Assembly (NCBI GenBank): GCA_003049465.1
Contig: PYSS01000007.1
Coordinates: 124,001 to 188,000, forward strand
Direction: 5' to 3'
Origin: Magnaporthiopsis rhizophila
Taxonomy: Eukaryota; Ascomycota; Sordariomycetes; Magnaporthales; Magnaporthaceae
Length of the DNA: 64,000 nucleotides
Shown piece by piece: positions 33,140 to 45,263 of the stretch. Position 1 is the first letter of the stretch. Every line of letters begins with the position of its first letter. Under the pieces are notes generated by a model. The model made no database searches. It was given only the letters and a program-made list of their open reading frames with translations, and was not told the DNA's origin. A program made the translations under genes and the position numbers.

Positions 33140-36100
33140 CGTGATCCCGGGTCGGAGGAGAATGGGTCCTGTCTAGATCATTATCCCCCCGTTTACCTGC
33201 CGCTCATGGCTCCGGGAGTCCAGGCGGTTCTGGTATCCTGGCAGGGTCGATGGGCTGGGTCGAAGGTGGCGGAGGGGGGGCGCGGTAGGTTACAGTAGTG
33301 ATGGTTGTGATTGTGCAGGGCGTGGTGGTGATGGTGGTGTTTGCTGGTCTGTGCAGGAGCCAGCGTCTCTGTGGGGTCGGGTTGGCTTGATGTTGGAATG
33401 GCTTGGCGACTCGGGCGACCGACGGGTCCAAGGAGAGCGAGTGTCTGGGAGCGATTGGAACGGTATCGGTGCTTTGGGTGGGTTGGTTGGTCGTGAGCGG
33501 GAGACGGCGGTGGGCTTTGATGCCGATGTCCAAAATTGCGCACAGGTGGTGCGGCAAGCCAGATACCTAAGGCGACGGGGGGGGGGNNNNNNNNNNNNNN
33601 NNNNNNNNNNNNNGGGGGGGGGGAGTCGAGGGGTGCGGCGCAGCGCGACCAGAATTGCACGGAGCCTGGCTGGCGTCGGGTGCAGCTGGTTGGTGGGTGA
33701 GCGAAGGGGTGGGTGTGGGTGTCTGGAAGCCAAAAGGCGGAAGCAAAAGGGTGGAAGCAAGGGGGGGAATTGAAGTGCACGAGTGCGTCCACTCCAATTC
33801 GCCAGTCTAGTATTTTGCCGCCCTCTGAGCCTGCAGTGATTCCCGCATGCGGCCCGCCTAAGCGCTCGATGGAGGGGCGGCCATGTTGGTGCAGGACACG
33901 AGAGGAAGAAACGAGACTGCAGCCGGTAAAAATATGAGATGCAAAGGAGATTGTCAAGCCAATAGGTAATTAACTAGGACATCTAAACAGAAACCGAACG
34001 GGCTGGGAAAAGACCCGGACGACGGGGAAATGAAAATAAACAAATACAATGTGGACAGTAAATACAAAAGGATGGAGGGGAAAAGGGTGCGGCGGGTCTA
34101 GGTCCATGCAAATAATAACTTACCATCAGCCTCTGCCCCCCGAGCCTTGCCTGTCTGCATGGCCACGATGTCTTCCTGTGTCGTCTACCATTCTCCATTG
34201 TATAAAGAAACAAATTCAGAACTGTGCAGTCGTCAGTCGTCTTGGGGTCATCCAGAAGCTCCTTCGTCTGGAGTCTGTTGCTACTCGAAATGCTCACCGA
34301 GTCCATCGCTCTGCGCCCGAAGGCTGATTTCCTGGCCCATTTCGGAGCATCAACCACGAACTACATGTTTGCCCCATGTGACCAGTACTCCCCATCCTGC
34401 ATGTGTTGACCTCGCTCGACCAGCCAGGCAGTTGGGCGACCTCTTCCGGGCCCTAAGTCCGGTTTAGCACGTGACACTATCCCAATAGTGTGAATAGACA
34501 TACCCCGACTTTATTTCTGCACATACGTTTCCGAGCAGTATTTAGCCACTCGGCCGCCCAGAAGGGAATTCCATGGCGTGTCATGACGACGTGGGTTGTG
34601 TGCTGGCCGAAGGCACAATGCCACCACCGACGCCGAAGTCTCTTGTTGTCGTAAACCCAAGGTTGCATGAAGGGGCGGGCTCTGTCCGAGCACCTCAAAC
34701 CACGAGATGCCGTCTGTACTTAGCCGTCCAATGGGACGACAATATACCCGGGCGACAGAAAGGCTCGAACGCCTGCAATCCCCCACCGCCTCATAAAGAA
34801 AAAAAGTCCGTTGGCTGTCCGATGCGGGGTAGAGGAGACGGGGTCGGATGGTCAAAGATCGAGCCTATCTGGGATATTTTGCTCTGATCTTCGCCCTGGG
34901 CCGTTGCACTCCGACCTACCATCTGCTTCGGTCGGGGCAGTCCCGAGTTTCGCTAAATAACTATACGTAAAACACGGGAACTAGCGCAGAAATGTGGAGG
35001 TGCGGATGATGGCGATGACGATGAGGTCGATGCCGGCCGGTGCCTGCTCTGGGGAAAGGTCGCCAACATGAACACCTACTGGCTGGTGCTCATAGCTCCA
35101 GCATGTAAACGCATGCTCTGCGGTCTGGCTGCCACTCCCTCCCATACCGACCAAAAACCACTAATGCAAGGCGGGTAGGCGGGGTGGTAGATCCAGCTGG
35201 GGAGCTGCTTGTTTGGGTTGGTCCCTTGGTGTCTGCGTTGGACACGTGCACGTTGCAGTGCTGACATTGACATAAAGTTTCGTGCTGCTTCATGCCTGGG
35301 GCTTTGTCCTGTATGTTCCCCTTGAGGTTCCCCTTGAGTTGCTTCTATGGTACGGTAGGTTACCGGTTACCTTTCTGCAAGGGCTAGGTGACATACCCCA
35401 CCACACCGGACCTGTCACCGTCACCGTCGTCGGCCAAGGGGGCGCCGGCATGGGCTTCCGCCAGGGATATCACGTGCGAACCGGGGACCGGCCGACACGC
35501 CAGTCCGGCCGGCCCATGAGGCCCGATTTGAATCGGGCCCTTCACGGACGGGTGTGTGTATACATAAGGTAGGCGCGCACACGCGACAGGCGACGCTCGC
35601 TTGGGACTTTCCACTTGCATGGTATTGAAATATCCTTGGACAATTTTAGTTTTATGTACCCTGCCGCCTCGCCTCTGAGGCCCCTTATTCCGTCCCGGGG
35701 CCATGAGTCGCCTTCCCTGCAGACGTGTTCGAGAAGGTTTCTCTGCGCGGACCGTGCCCCATTAAGAGTGGGGGACACAGGCCGACGCAAGCCCCAGGAG
35801 ACCGTCGTCCGGTCTCGTTCTTCGCTCCCCCTCCCCCTCCCCTCTCGCAGGTTACGCCTTTCGCTTCCATGAACATCATTAGGAATGATCCCCCGGCTTC
35901 CTTACCTGTTTGGGACAGGGAACTCTGTTTGTCTGCCGGCAGGCAATGAGAACACCATAATGAGGTCGTACATAGACATTGTGCTACGATTCAATGCTGA
36001 ATATACATACATGCCTACGTGCTACACAGATCGTATGTATATAAATTGATCTGACTAATGGTGGTGGTGGTGCACCTGCCAGGGTACATAGGTCAAATCT

Positions 36101-39100
36101 CAGGCGTCCGAGGTGTCAGGCTCTGTCCCTGGGACCCGTCGAGATTCACTGTCTCCATTCCAGGACGGATTTTGAGGGGTCCATTTCGGTGTGGTTGAAC
36201 CAGCCATCCGCACCAGCTGAGCAGGATCTTGGACGCCTCGGTAAAGCAATCCAGAGAGTAAAATATCGCCAAGCCACGAGGAAACGCCAGCTCGACACCC
36301 TCGCCCACGCCGAATACCTGGACCCAGGGCCCGCCGCGTTTTGATAATCGAAAGACCGGACTCCGAGAGCCCGGATCCCCCGGGCCACCGTTTTTTCTTT
36401 GCTTGCCTTTGCTCTTACCACAGTTATCCTCGCCATCGATCGATCTTGCGAAGCCTTCCCCGGGCTGTCGGCGAGGAGGCAATCCAGGACAGACCGGCGC
36501 GTCAACCAGGTGGGCGGCAGACCCCAGCCCATCAGGCCCCGTCTGGCGCCATTTCGATTCTGGACAGGACGCAGTGGGGCCCAGAAGGGAATCACGCGGG
36601 GCCCGGAAGACTCCCGCGGTTTTTTACAGGCTCCGCCAGTCCGCCAATTTCCCACAGCGCAGGTCGCTCGGCTGGCTTCTACGGGATGCCAACACACGAG
36701 TCCCGTTGAGAAGGAATGTCCCGCCTCACGTTACCCAGCGACTGGGTCCTTTCCAGAAAGATGGGACCCGTACGGTAAATATCGTGAAAGGGTTACTGTG
36801 CGGCGCCCCCGAAAGCATGGGAGTGACCAGGCTACCTTGTGAGCTTGCAAGGGTGAGAGTTTTTTTTTTTTTTCTTGCTATTGTGTTAGTGCCCCCTTTA
36901 TTGTACATTTGTCGGAAAAGAAAAATGACACGAAAGGAACTGCGGGATCATCGTCCCTTTTAGTGGTGATAGTCCAAAGCTTTTCCCCAGTACTCAATTA
37001 ATTGATTGCAGGTGGTCGACGCGGAAGGATTGCGAATGTCGCAAAATGGCACAATGCCCTCCACATTACGACAAGTGGTGCAGCTGCCCAGGGGTGGAGG
37101 AGTGTGCGGCGTCCTACACCGTATGTGCATCATCCATCGAGGTGCCACGTTCCCGCACAGGTTCGTTGCCCCTTAGCGACCTAAAGCACCCCAAATAAAT
37201 CCTAGCTACCTCCTAGATCCCGTCCAGACAGGTACCACAACTCATGCTCAAGCTCTGTTCCATGTAGCTTCCAGACTTTCGTTGTGCTTCGACATAGGTG
37301 GGGTTCGTGTACTCTCATCCGAGTCAGGGCGCATTAATGAAGACTCAGTGCACTGCAATGTCGGCTGTCCCCGCCATGCATTGTCCAGTTGCCTCGCGGT
37401 CGGTGAGGGCTGTCGACCTCTGTTTTCTCAGCGACTCGCACGTTGAGGGAGGCACCTGTATTATTAAGACACACGTCCTGGATATACCTCGGCCACTAAG
37501 CCGATGTAACAGACAGCAGGTATGTACCTGGTATCGTCAATTCGCCCAGACAACCTTGGTAGGTACCTAGGTACTTAGGTAATAAGGTGTATGTTCAAGC
37601 CAAGATGTAAGCTTACCGATATGGCACAACTCAATGACATCCAATACTAAAACCAGCCTCTCCATAATTGTAAACAAAGTGAATGGGAAGGCCATCAAGT
37701 CCGACCCGCCCCGTGTGGCTGGAGCACGCGCACGCGTCCATTTTTTGCTGCGTTCACAGTCTTGTATCTGATCGGCCAGAACTTCCACCCGCCCTGCCTT
37801 TAGGCGGGGCCGGCGGCCACTGAATGAATCCGGCAAGCCAGCATGAGAAGTCCCCCGCCCACCCTTTACCGCCAATCCAAACGTTATCCTGGCAATGCAC
37901 GAGGCCGCCCTGATGCAGCACCGAGGCCGTGTCGTGCGCCTCGCCGAGCGGGTGCCTTCATTCATCCCACCAGACCAATGTTTAGCTACAATAAGCTTGA
38001 AGCTGGTCAGGGGAAGGTGACGGCATGACACCATAAGCTGAAATAATAATAATCAAACAATAAAAGGGCGCATATTCTCATGCTGGTGTAGTTGCGAATA
38101 CCAGTCGCTCTGCTCTCTCTGAGGTGGCGGCAGGTGGGGCAACGTGGAGGGGAAATGCGCCCGCGCCTGGGCAGCCCAAGCACCGACGCGGTGAGAGGAG
38201 GGACATGCCAGGGACATCCGCAATAGTGCTTGCAGGCCAGCCCCCTCCTCACAGTGACAACGTGGGCATCTCCCCGCTCTGTGGGAGCCCAGTGAGGGGA
38301 TGCTAAATCGCACCACCACCGCCTTGCTTTGCGTCGGCCAGCAGGTGACTCGGCTAGCTCCTTCGGGAAAATGGACATGAAGGACAGGCGCGCGTCCATT
38401 GTGCGGACACGGAGCGCCTTTGCCGAGGGGTAGGTGGTCACAATCCAGCGTATCGAATCGATTCAGTCCTGCAAGAAGCTGACAAAAGTGGGCTGATGAG
38501 GTATCTTGGTAGTAGAAACCCATAAAAAACAAGTACCAGCGCCGACCGCGTCAACGGAGGACGTATCGACTTAAGGCGGTGCCTACATAGCTGTTACCAT
38601 AATGGCCCATTGATATGCTTACCTAGCGACGGGACCGAGTGAAGCTCGACTTCGAGCGGGAGCTATCGCGTCCCCAGCCTCGGGCGTGCTTCCGTCAATG
38701 CCGATCCCCGCTTCAAAGAAACTGACCGCGCTTGACCGCAAATATTGCCCTCCAGGCCACAGGTAAAGGAAAAAAAAAAAATCGAAGAAAATAAAAATAA
38801 AAACCCGAAGAAAAGAAGCACAAAACCACACCCTGCGCAGCAGCGCGCGGTCCGGCGCACTGTGGCGACAAGTCGGTGAGATCGAGACAACACCGACCGT
38901 CTTTGTTCGCATATCCACAGAAAAAGGGACATGGGCCGCGGATGGAATCCGCAAAGGAAGCCTTCCGGGAGAGTGAGCTGCTGGCAGACCAGGATAGCTC
39001 GTGCCTCTGTTGCCCCACCTGTGGATAGGGGGAACCAATCCTCATCTGCCCCGACAGCCACGCTAATCTTAGTCTGGAAAGCCAGAGCCAGCAACCCAGC

Positions 39101-39947
39101 ACCGCCTTTTCCTTTTTGAACAAATTTGAGCAAACACGGCTGTCCAGGATCCCACCACTCCCCCAGCGTTGTGCTTGCGCCCCACCTAAATCATCCACCT
39201 CAGCTCTCGGGCTCTGACCACCAGCACTGTGCGGAACCCTGGCTGTTGCTGCCGACTCCACTTTGGCAATTCACCCCGCCTCTCATGTCTGCGATACGCC
39301 CTCCCACACTTAAGTAATACAGGCATACCGTACTTCACACTGGGTACGTACCGAGTACACCCCCGCCTCCATTTTCATTGCCTTCATTCCCCCCAATCTC
39401 TTGTGCTGTGCTGCTCCCTCCTCCTCCCCCTCCTTTTTTTTTTGTTCCCAAAAACTCTCGAACCCGCACCCACCCCTCTTTACAACCTCTGCCGCGACAG
39501 CCAGCAAGCACTACCACCAGCACCCATCGGCCACCTTGCGCAACTTTGACCTTCATCCATCGCCGCCATCTGCCAATTTCATTCTTTCCTTCTGTTTTTA
39601 TTTGCGCAGGCAGCACAGCATTCCCAGCCATCGGGCGCCCTCAATCCACGGCTAAGGCCATTAGTCGCAACCCTCAAATAATCCGATCCATGACCAGCAG
39701 ATCATCGCCAATGACCAACGTCGCCCCGCAAGGTCAAAAAGACACCCTTTAAACCCCACGGGAGCGAGTGCGAGCGAGGAGTCAGGCGATCTCAGCTATC
39801 GTTCGGTGAGGGGACAAGAAGCTTTCCGGGCGCCGTTTCAGACGCCGCCGTTGTTTGCAACCAACCTGTCGCTTTCCTGGTGCCGCTATCAGCCACCGCG
39901 CCATCGCTTTTCAACATCGACGCGACCACAACAACGCCGCCGTCACC
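33140..39947. other. 6.8 kb gene-poor divergent region containing an assembly gap
   Basis: Between the RasGEF and C2H2 transcription-factor starts. Open frames present are short, overlap on both strands and show no domain. Contents: the gap at 33587-33613 in a G tract, a GGT run near 36060-36070, TACCTAGGTA-like elements near 37559-37581, A-rich and T-rich tracts (38768-38779, 36859-36872) and a CT-rich leader from about 39360. No degenerate transposase or reverse transcriptase was recognised and base composition is not strongly AT-rich, so repeat-induced point mutation is not obvious. Confidence 0.5.
33587..33613. other. Assembly gap of 27 N in a poly(G) tract
   Basis: Ns are flanked by ten G on the left (33577-33586) and ten G on the right (33614-33623). 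The gap is therefore probably an unresolved G homopolymer and not missing unique sequence, though its true size is unknown. Confidence 0.95.
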
Positions 39948-42643
39948 ATGCCAGCCGCAAGTGTAGCCGCTCTTCCTGCACCTGCGTCGCCGGCTCCGGC
40001 CTCGCGAAAGACCTCACTCGCACCAGAGAGGAAGTACAAGTGCCAGTTCTGCAATCGCGCTTTCAGCAGGAGCGAACACCGAAGCAGGCACGAAAGGTCG
40101 CGTAAGTTTGGCCCCATCGCGCCCCTCCCTCCTTTGCTGCCCCTTTAACCCCTCGACCCCCCGCCAAACCTGTTGTGCCCCGACATGCGCTGATTGCCAC
40201 GACGCTTCTCACGCTCTCTAGATACCAAGGAGAGGCCCTTCAAATGCCTGAAATGTCGCAGTACCTTTGTGCGACGCGACCTGCTTCTCCGTCATGACCG
40301 CACCGTTCATGCCAAGGATGGCGGCGTACCGCTTCACAGCGACGGGAAGCGACGTGGCGGGGCGAAGCCGAGGACTGTTGGAGCACCTTCAAAAGAACCT
40401 ATTGCCATCGACGCAGCTGCTCTGGAGCAGATAGAGGCCAGCAGCGAAGGTATTTTTGACGTGGAAACGGCTGCCATGCTGGTGGCGGATCTCCATCACA
40501 AGGCCACCGCCGCGATGCGTGCTAATAGCGGTCCTTCAGAAGGCAGTTCTGGAGCTACGTATCCGCATGGCGGGGCCAATATGATGGAGTCTCCTGTGCC
40601 TTTTCCTTCCGGAGCCATCGCTCTTCCTCAATGGGACACGTTTATGCCTCAGGCCGTTGCTGAGCCAAAGGCGCACTCTATTGCCTCGAGCGCGTCTGGG
40701 TCCTTCGAGTCGCAGCCAACCTTCAACGGTTCTCTTGTTTCCCAGCATGCTAACCAGCTTCCTCCTCTCGGTACTCCGACGATAAATGGTCAGTTCCAAG
40801 CCACCTAGCCCTTTGGGCGCCATCCTTCCTGAACTACCAGCTTCTAACAGCTCGTCTCGCGCCAGGTTCAGCTCCCCCGCACTCGCCCTTCATGGCTCAT
40901 GGGGTCGCCCCTTCGACACCCGCAGATTCGCAGTCGCAAACTGGCGCTGGCTTCAAGGCTCCCCAGGTCTACAGTGACGAGGATCGCAACATGGTCCTGG
41001 ATAACATCCGCGCCAGCGACTCCGAGCACGCCATCCCAGAAGGCTTCCGTCTACCCAACCTGGCATCGCTCAACAGATACCTCGCCACGTACTTCGGCTT
41101 GTTCCATCACCATCTACCATTCTTGCACCCGTCTTCCTTCCAGCCCACCGAGGTGTCGTCGGCCCTGCTTCTCGCTGTCCTCTCTATTGGCGCGCTCTAC
41201 GCGTTCGACCAGGAGCAGGCTTACACCCTACACATCGGCTCCAAGGTTCTTGTCAACCAGTTTCTCCAGAACAAGGAAAACTTCAGCTCTCGCAAGTGCC
41301 CTCTCTGGACCATGCAGAGCTCCCTGCTCAACATGATCTTCGCGAGCTGGAGTGGGGATCCCAAGGGGCTTGAATGGGCATGCTCCATCAAGAGCTTGCT
41401 AGCCAACATGGTGTCTGGAAACCGGTACGAGCTGAAACTTAGGCAAGAGGGACGCGAGGGCCGCATGCCCACGCGGGCGGAGTGGGTTGAGGATGAAGGC
41501 TGCCGCCGCACATACTATGCGGTCTACATTTTCTTCGGCCTGTTGACGCTCACATACAATCACACCCCAGCAATCAGCTTCAACGAGTTTGAGGATCTGC
41601 AGCTTCCGTCGACCGAGGGCCTCTGGAACCTGGTGGTGCCCGACGAAGCAGCTTGGCTCGAGAATCTCAAGGCCTCGCCTACCATGACCTTCATGGAGGC
41701 GCATGAGAACTTGTTCCAAGGCGAGAGTTTGAAGTACAGCGCCTTTGCCACACGTGTCATGATCAACGCGCTCTTCCTTGAGGTTTGGTACCACAAGCGC
41801 AGTCCCGAGGCTCTCCAGGATGTAGTGACCGAGTACAAGCTCAGGCTCGCTCTGGAGACGTGGGAGAAATCCCTGGACCTGTGCGAGCCCGAGGCCGTCT
41901 CGGTGCCGCTAAGCGCCCCTCACAAGGGCCATCCCCTCCTCTTCAACGCCAAGGCAATGTTCCGCAACGCGCGCGCGCGCCTCGAGGTTGACCTCAAGGC
42001 CGTGCAGGAGGCACTTCGGTACCACGACTCCTATGAGGTGGCCGCGGCCATGTCTAGCGCGCGGGACAAGGTGAAGCGCTCGACGGAGATGATCAAGGTC
42101 ATTCAGGAATGCTTCAGCTGCATCGAGACGGCGGTGGTCCAGGGCGTCCGCTGGGTGGCTCGCACGTCGCCCACAAACTGGAGCATCGAGCATCCCCTTT
42201 GCGGCTTAGATCTGATGATCATTCTCAGCCTCTGGCTGTACCGTCTGGAACACGACGAGGAGCCCGCGACTGAGGAGGAGCTATCCATGTACAACAAGAT
42301 CCGCCAGCTTTTCGACAAAGACCTCGACGAGGCTTATGTTTCCCAGCTGAGCTCCATTGTTGCTCGGCTCTGGGGCTCGATGCTGGACGAAGTTGTTGTG
42401 TGGGGGTAAGTCTTGGGTTTTTTCTTCTTCTTTTTATTTCTTCCCCTACACTCTTCCTATATGCGTGAGTTTTAAAGTGCTGTGTTTGCTAACAGAAACG
42501 ATAGTATTACGCGCCTCATGGGTGAATCTTTCCGACTACACTCGCAAGCCTTGGTTGGCTACGTAGACGACATGGAGGCATCATCCAATGCCTCGACACC
42601 ATCCATGACCTCGCAGGGGGCCGACGAGGATAGCGTGTATTAA
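39948..42643 (+). CDS. Two-finger C2H2 transcription factor with fungal-specific regulatory domain
   Basis: Probable DNA-binding regulator; target unknown. Exons 39948-40101, 40222-40788, 40866-42405 and 42496-42643 give 802 residues. Finger 1 uses C32, C35, H48, H52 (Y-K-C-Q-F-C...R-H-E-R-S-H); finger 2 uses C60, C63, H76, H81 (F-K-C-L-K-C-R-S-T-F). The H52 codon is split by intron 1 (C|AT). A Ser/Ala/Pro-rich linker follows. From about residue 300 to 680 the sequence resembles the fungal-specific transcription factor middle homology region (LNRYLATYFGLFHHHLPFLH, SSALLLAVLSIGALYA, GCRRTYYAVYIFFGLLTLTY). This architecture (C2H2 plus Fungal_trans) is shared with AmdX/Klf1-like regulators; I cannot name an orthologue. 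A long CT-rich leader precedes the start. Confidence 0.88.
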
Positions 42644-43312
42644 TCATCGATACGAAGTTACGATCTCTTTTGTTCTGACGGGGGTGGGGTTTCATTTAGG
42701 CATATACCTGTGGAGGCTTTTCCTATGGCCTTCTTCTCGGGTTGGCGCGAGGGGTGGTTGGCGGGGGTGTTTTTGCCTTTGCCTTTCTCTTTTTTTTTCT
42801 TTCATTTATTGCTTTTTTTTCCTCTTCATCTCCTCGCATCTCCTTTCCTACCTTGCTCTTATTTCATTTGCTTCCATCTTTTGGCCCATCTCCTTTCATG
42901 TGCGTCTTTCATCTCATCCAGCTTTCGTTGATCCTGATTTCCTCGCCGTTGCCTCTTTCTGTTTCGTTTTGTTTCCCACCCGCCAACCTCTCGACCTCTG
43001 CCGTTCAGTTTCCTCCAGCTGCAGTTCCGTTTCCTTGTTCAAGTCTGCATAGAGCGTTCTCGTTGTATCATTTTAAGGACCGCTGGCAATGTACCGGGGC
43101 AGGCTGGTCAACCGGTTTCGCACGATCCCCATGGGAGGGGATCTCCGCGCTCTTGGTGCGCGCTAATATCTGCTCGCAAACAGTTGGCTGGTCCATATGG
43201 AGGTCTCTTTTTCTCCTTGTCTTATTAGCTACGGCTACCCTACTTGTCTATTAATTCTTCTCTGCTGACATGTCACGCCCTCTATTCCACCGTCTCCCCT
43301 CTTTTCCTCCTT

Positions 43313-43365
<53 letters not shown>

Positions 43366-45263
43366 TGTTTTTTNTTTATTTGTTTCTGCTTTGCGCGTTT
43401 TCCTTGATTCATGTCTCCTTTTTGTCCTCTCCTTGATACCTTTGTTCGATATAAAGAATTACCACTTGGTCTTATCTCTTTGCTTGTCTGCTGGGATTCT
43501 TGAAACGCTTGCAATTGACCTGCCTCTTGCTCATGCCGGGCATCGTGACTGTCGACCCGTATTCGGTAATCTCGTTATCTTTCGTAGTTGGAGCGGCAGA
43601 CGTTGTCTCTGGGCCGTCATGAATTGCCTTGGAATCACGGCCATAAGGAATGGAGTGACCAGGCGCTTGATTATATGCATCGTCTCTCCTCTGTAAGGAG
43701 CGGCCTGCGCCCTTCGATTAAGTGTAAAGAGGGATTGGTGTGGCGGTAGTAGCAGTCCAGGCACGTGGTCTCTTCCCTTGGCCCCCTGGGGCTGAACTAG
43801 CCTCGAAGCTAATTAGCCAGCAAGCTAGGAGGTAAAATCTCATCGGCCTTCATCTGGCGACGAGGCTGGGGAAGAGAAGCCACCAGCAAATACCAACTCC
43901 CAAGGAAGGGTGAGCAAGGGGGAGAAGATAAATTAGCGTCGAGGCCAATTGCCGGGCCATCAATCCCTCGGACCTCCCCACCATCGATGCCATCTGCCAT
44001 ATTTAGAAGATGATGTATGTATGTACACCTGACCTACGTATTTGTGTGGGTATTGACAGTTTCTTCACTGTGCGTTACTTGGCGGGCACACGAACAACAG
44101 AAACATGGCGTTCCTGCTGCTGTCTTGCCGCGTGTCTAGGTGCTGTCTGTCTTTGTTTATCGTCTCGTATATTGGGCGACGGCCGTGTTGTTGTGTGCAA
44201 CCAACCCTACGCACCGACATTTCGTCCCGCATATGCTGTACCTGCAGCGACTTATGATTGCGGGATGCACGAACCCGTACAGGGGTGGGGGCTGAGGTGG
44301 ATGTGCCGAGCGGGCGAGACTAAACAACAATATAAAACAGGCGGACCAACACACTAAGGAGGCTACTACAGATCCGAGCTTGCTTTCTGGGCCCCGTACC
44401 ATAACCACTCTCCCCTCGTGCCACCCAGCAGGTCCTATGGCGGCGGGCGGAGCCGAGGGGGGTGGCGACTTGTTGCTTTCAACGGGCGGACGGGTGGGCG
44501 CATGTCGTGCCACGGCGAGCCCACAGTTTGCGCTTGCAAACGGTGAAAGAGCGCAGGCGGTGAGGGGGCTTTTTTACCCAACAGTCCGGGTGGTTGCATC
44601 TGACGATGGGGACGTCTTTTTTTCGCTCACGAGGGGGATTTTTGAGGTGGTCCGTCGCGCACGGTTGATCTGTCTGTCGGTAGGTATACGTGCAGGCGGA
44701 TAGATAGGCAAACGGTTAGATCGCCGCCACCAGTCTCCCTTGCTCTGTGAAGAAAGGGGCGGGTGGTATTTGACAGACTTCCGGGGAGGCAGCTGAAGCC
44801 TCTCCCATCCCAACGGACGCCTGCAGGATCCCGCTAGGGCGGTTCGGTTCGTTGGGCTTGGTAGGGCATGCAGGTGGTGTGTTGTGATCCCGCCCTCCCC
44901 TGGGATGCCAACGCGCGCCATGCGCCGTTTTATATTATGTTTTCATCTTTAATTTGGCCCTCTCGTCCCTCCTTCGCTTTTGTCCTCTCCTCGTCAGACC
45001 TTTTGTGTCGCCCTCACCCCTCGCTCACTTCTTCAAGTCACTCATTTTTGTCTACGCTCGCTTCAGGCCTGCGAGACACTCCCTATCAATTCTGTAGCTT
45101 TGCTTAGTGGCCTGGACGGGATCCAGTCACGACATTCCTTTTTTATGATACTTCTTTTTACAACCTTCAACGCCTGATTTCTACAAGAGGGAATCTCTGA
45201 ACGCGATCTACGATCCGATCAGCAGGGCTTTTCTTTGCGACAGCCCCACCAATACTACTCACA
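42644..45263. other. 2.6 kb intergenic region, C2H2 factor 3' end to GH16 promoter
   Basis: Begins with a long T/C-rich stretch (about 42780-43440) including T50 at 43315-43364 and a single N at 43374. The later part is ordinary non-coding sequence with a pyrimidine-rich leader before the GH16 start. No gene recognised. Confidence 0.5.
43315..43364 (+). repeat. Poly(T)50 tract next to an ambiguous base
   Basis: Fifty T in a row, then GTG, more T, and an N at 43374. The tract length may be a sequencing or assembly estimate. Confidence 0.85.

Noticed and set aside
33193..33957. A long minus-strand frame running through the assembly gap
   Set aside because: It crosses N bases and low-complexity sequence upstream of the RasGEF start. 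Only its last residues (M-S-G-R before GTAAAC) might be an upstream exon, and that is not supported.
34755..34785. A TCGAAC-containing hairpin resembling a tRNA T-arm
   Set aside because: The stem is only four pairs, the loop is six bases, and no acceptor, D-arm or A-box could be fitted around it.
36093..36963. Several overlapping 120-190 codon frames on both strands
   Set aside because: Mutually overlapping, domain-free and not extendable by plausible introns; they look like chance frames in GC-rich DNA.
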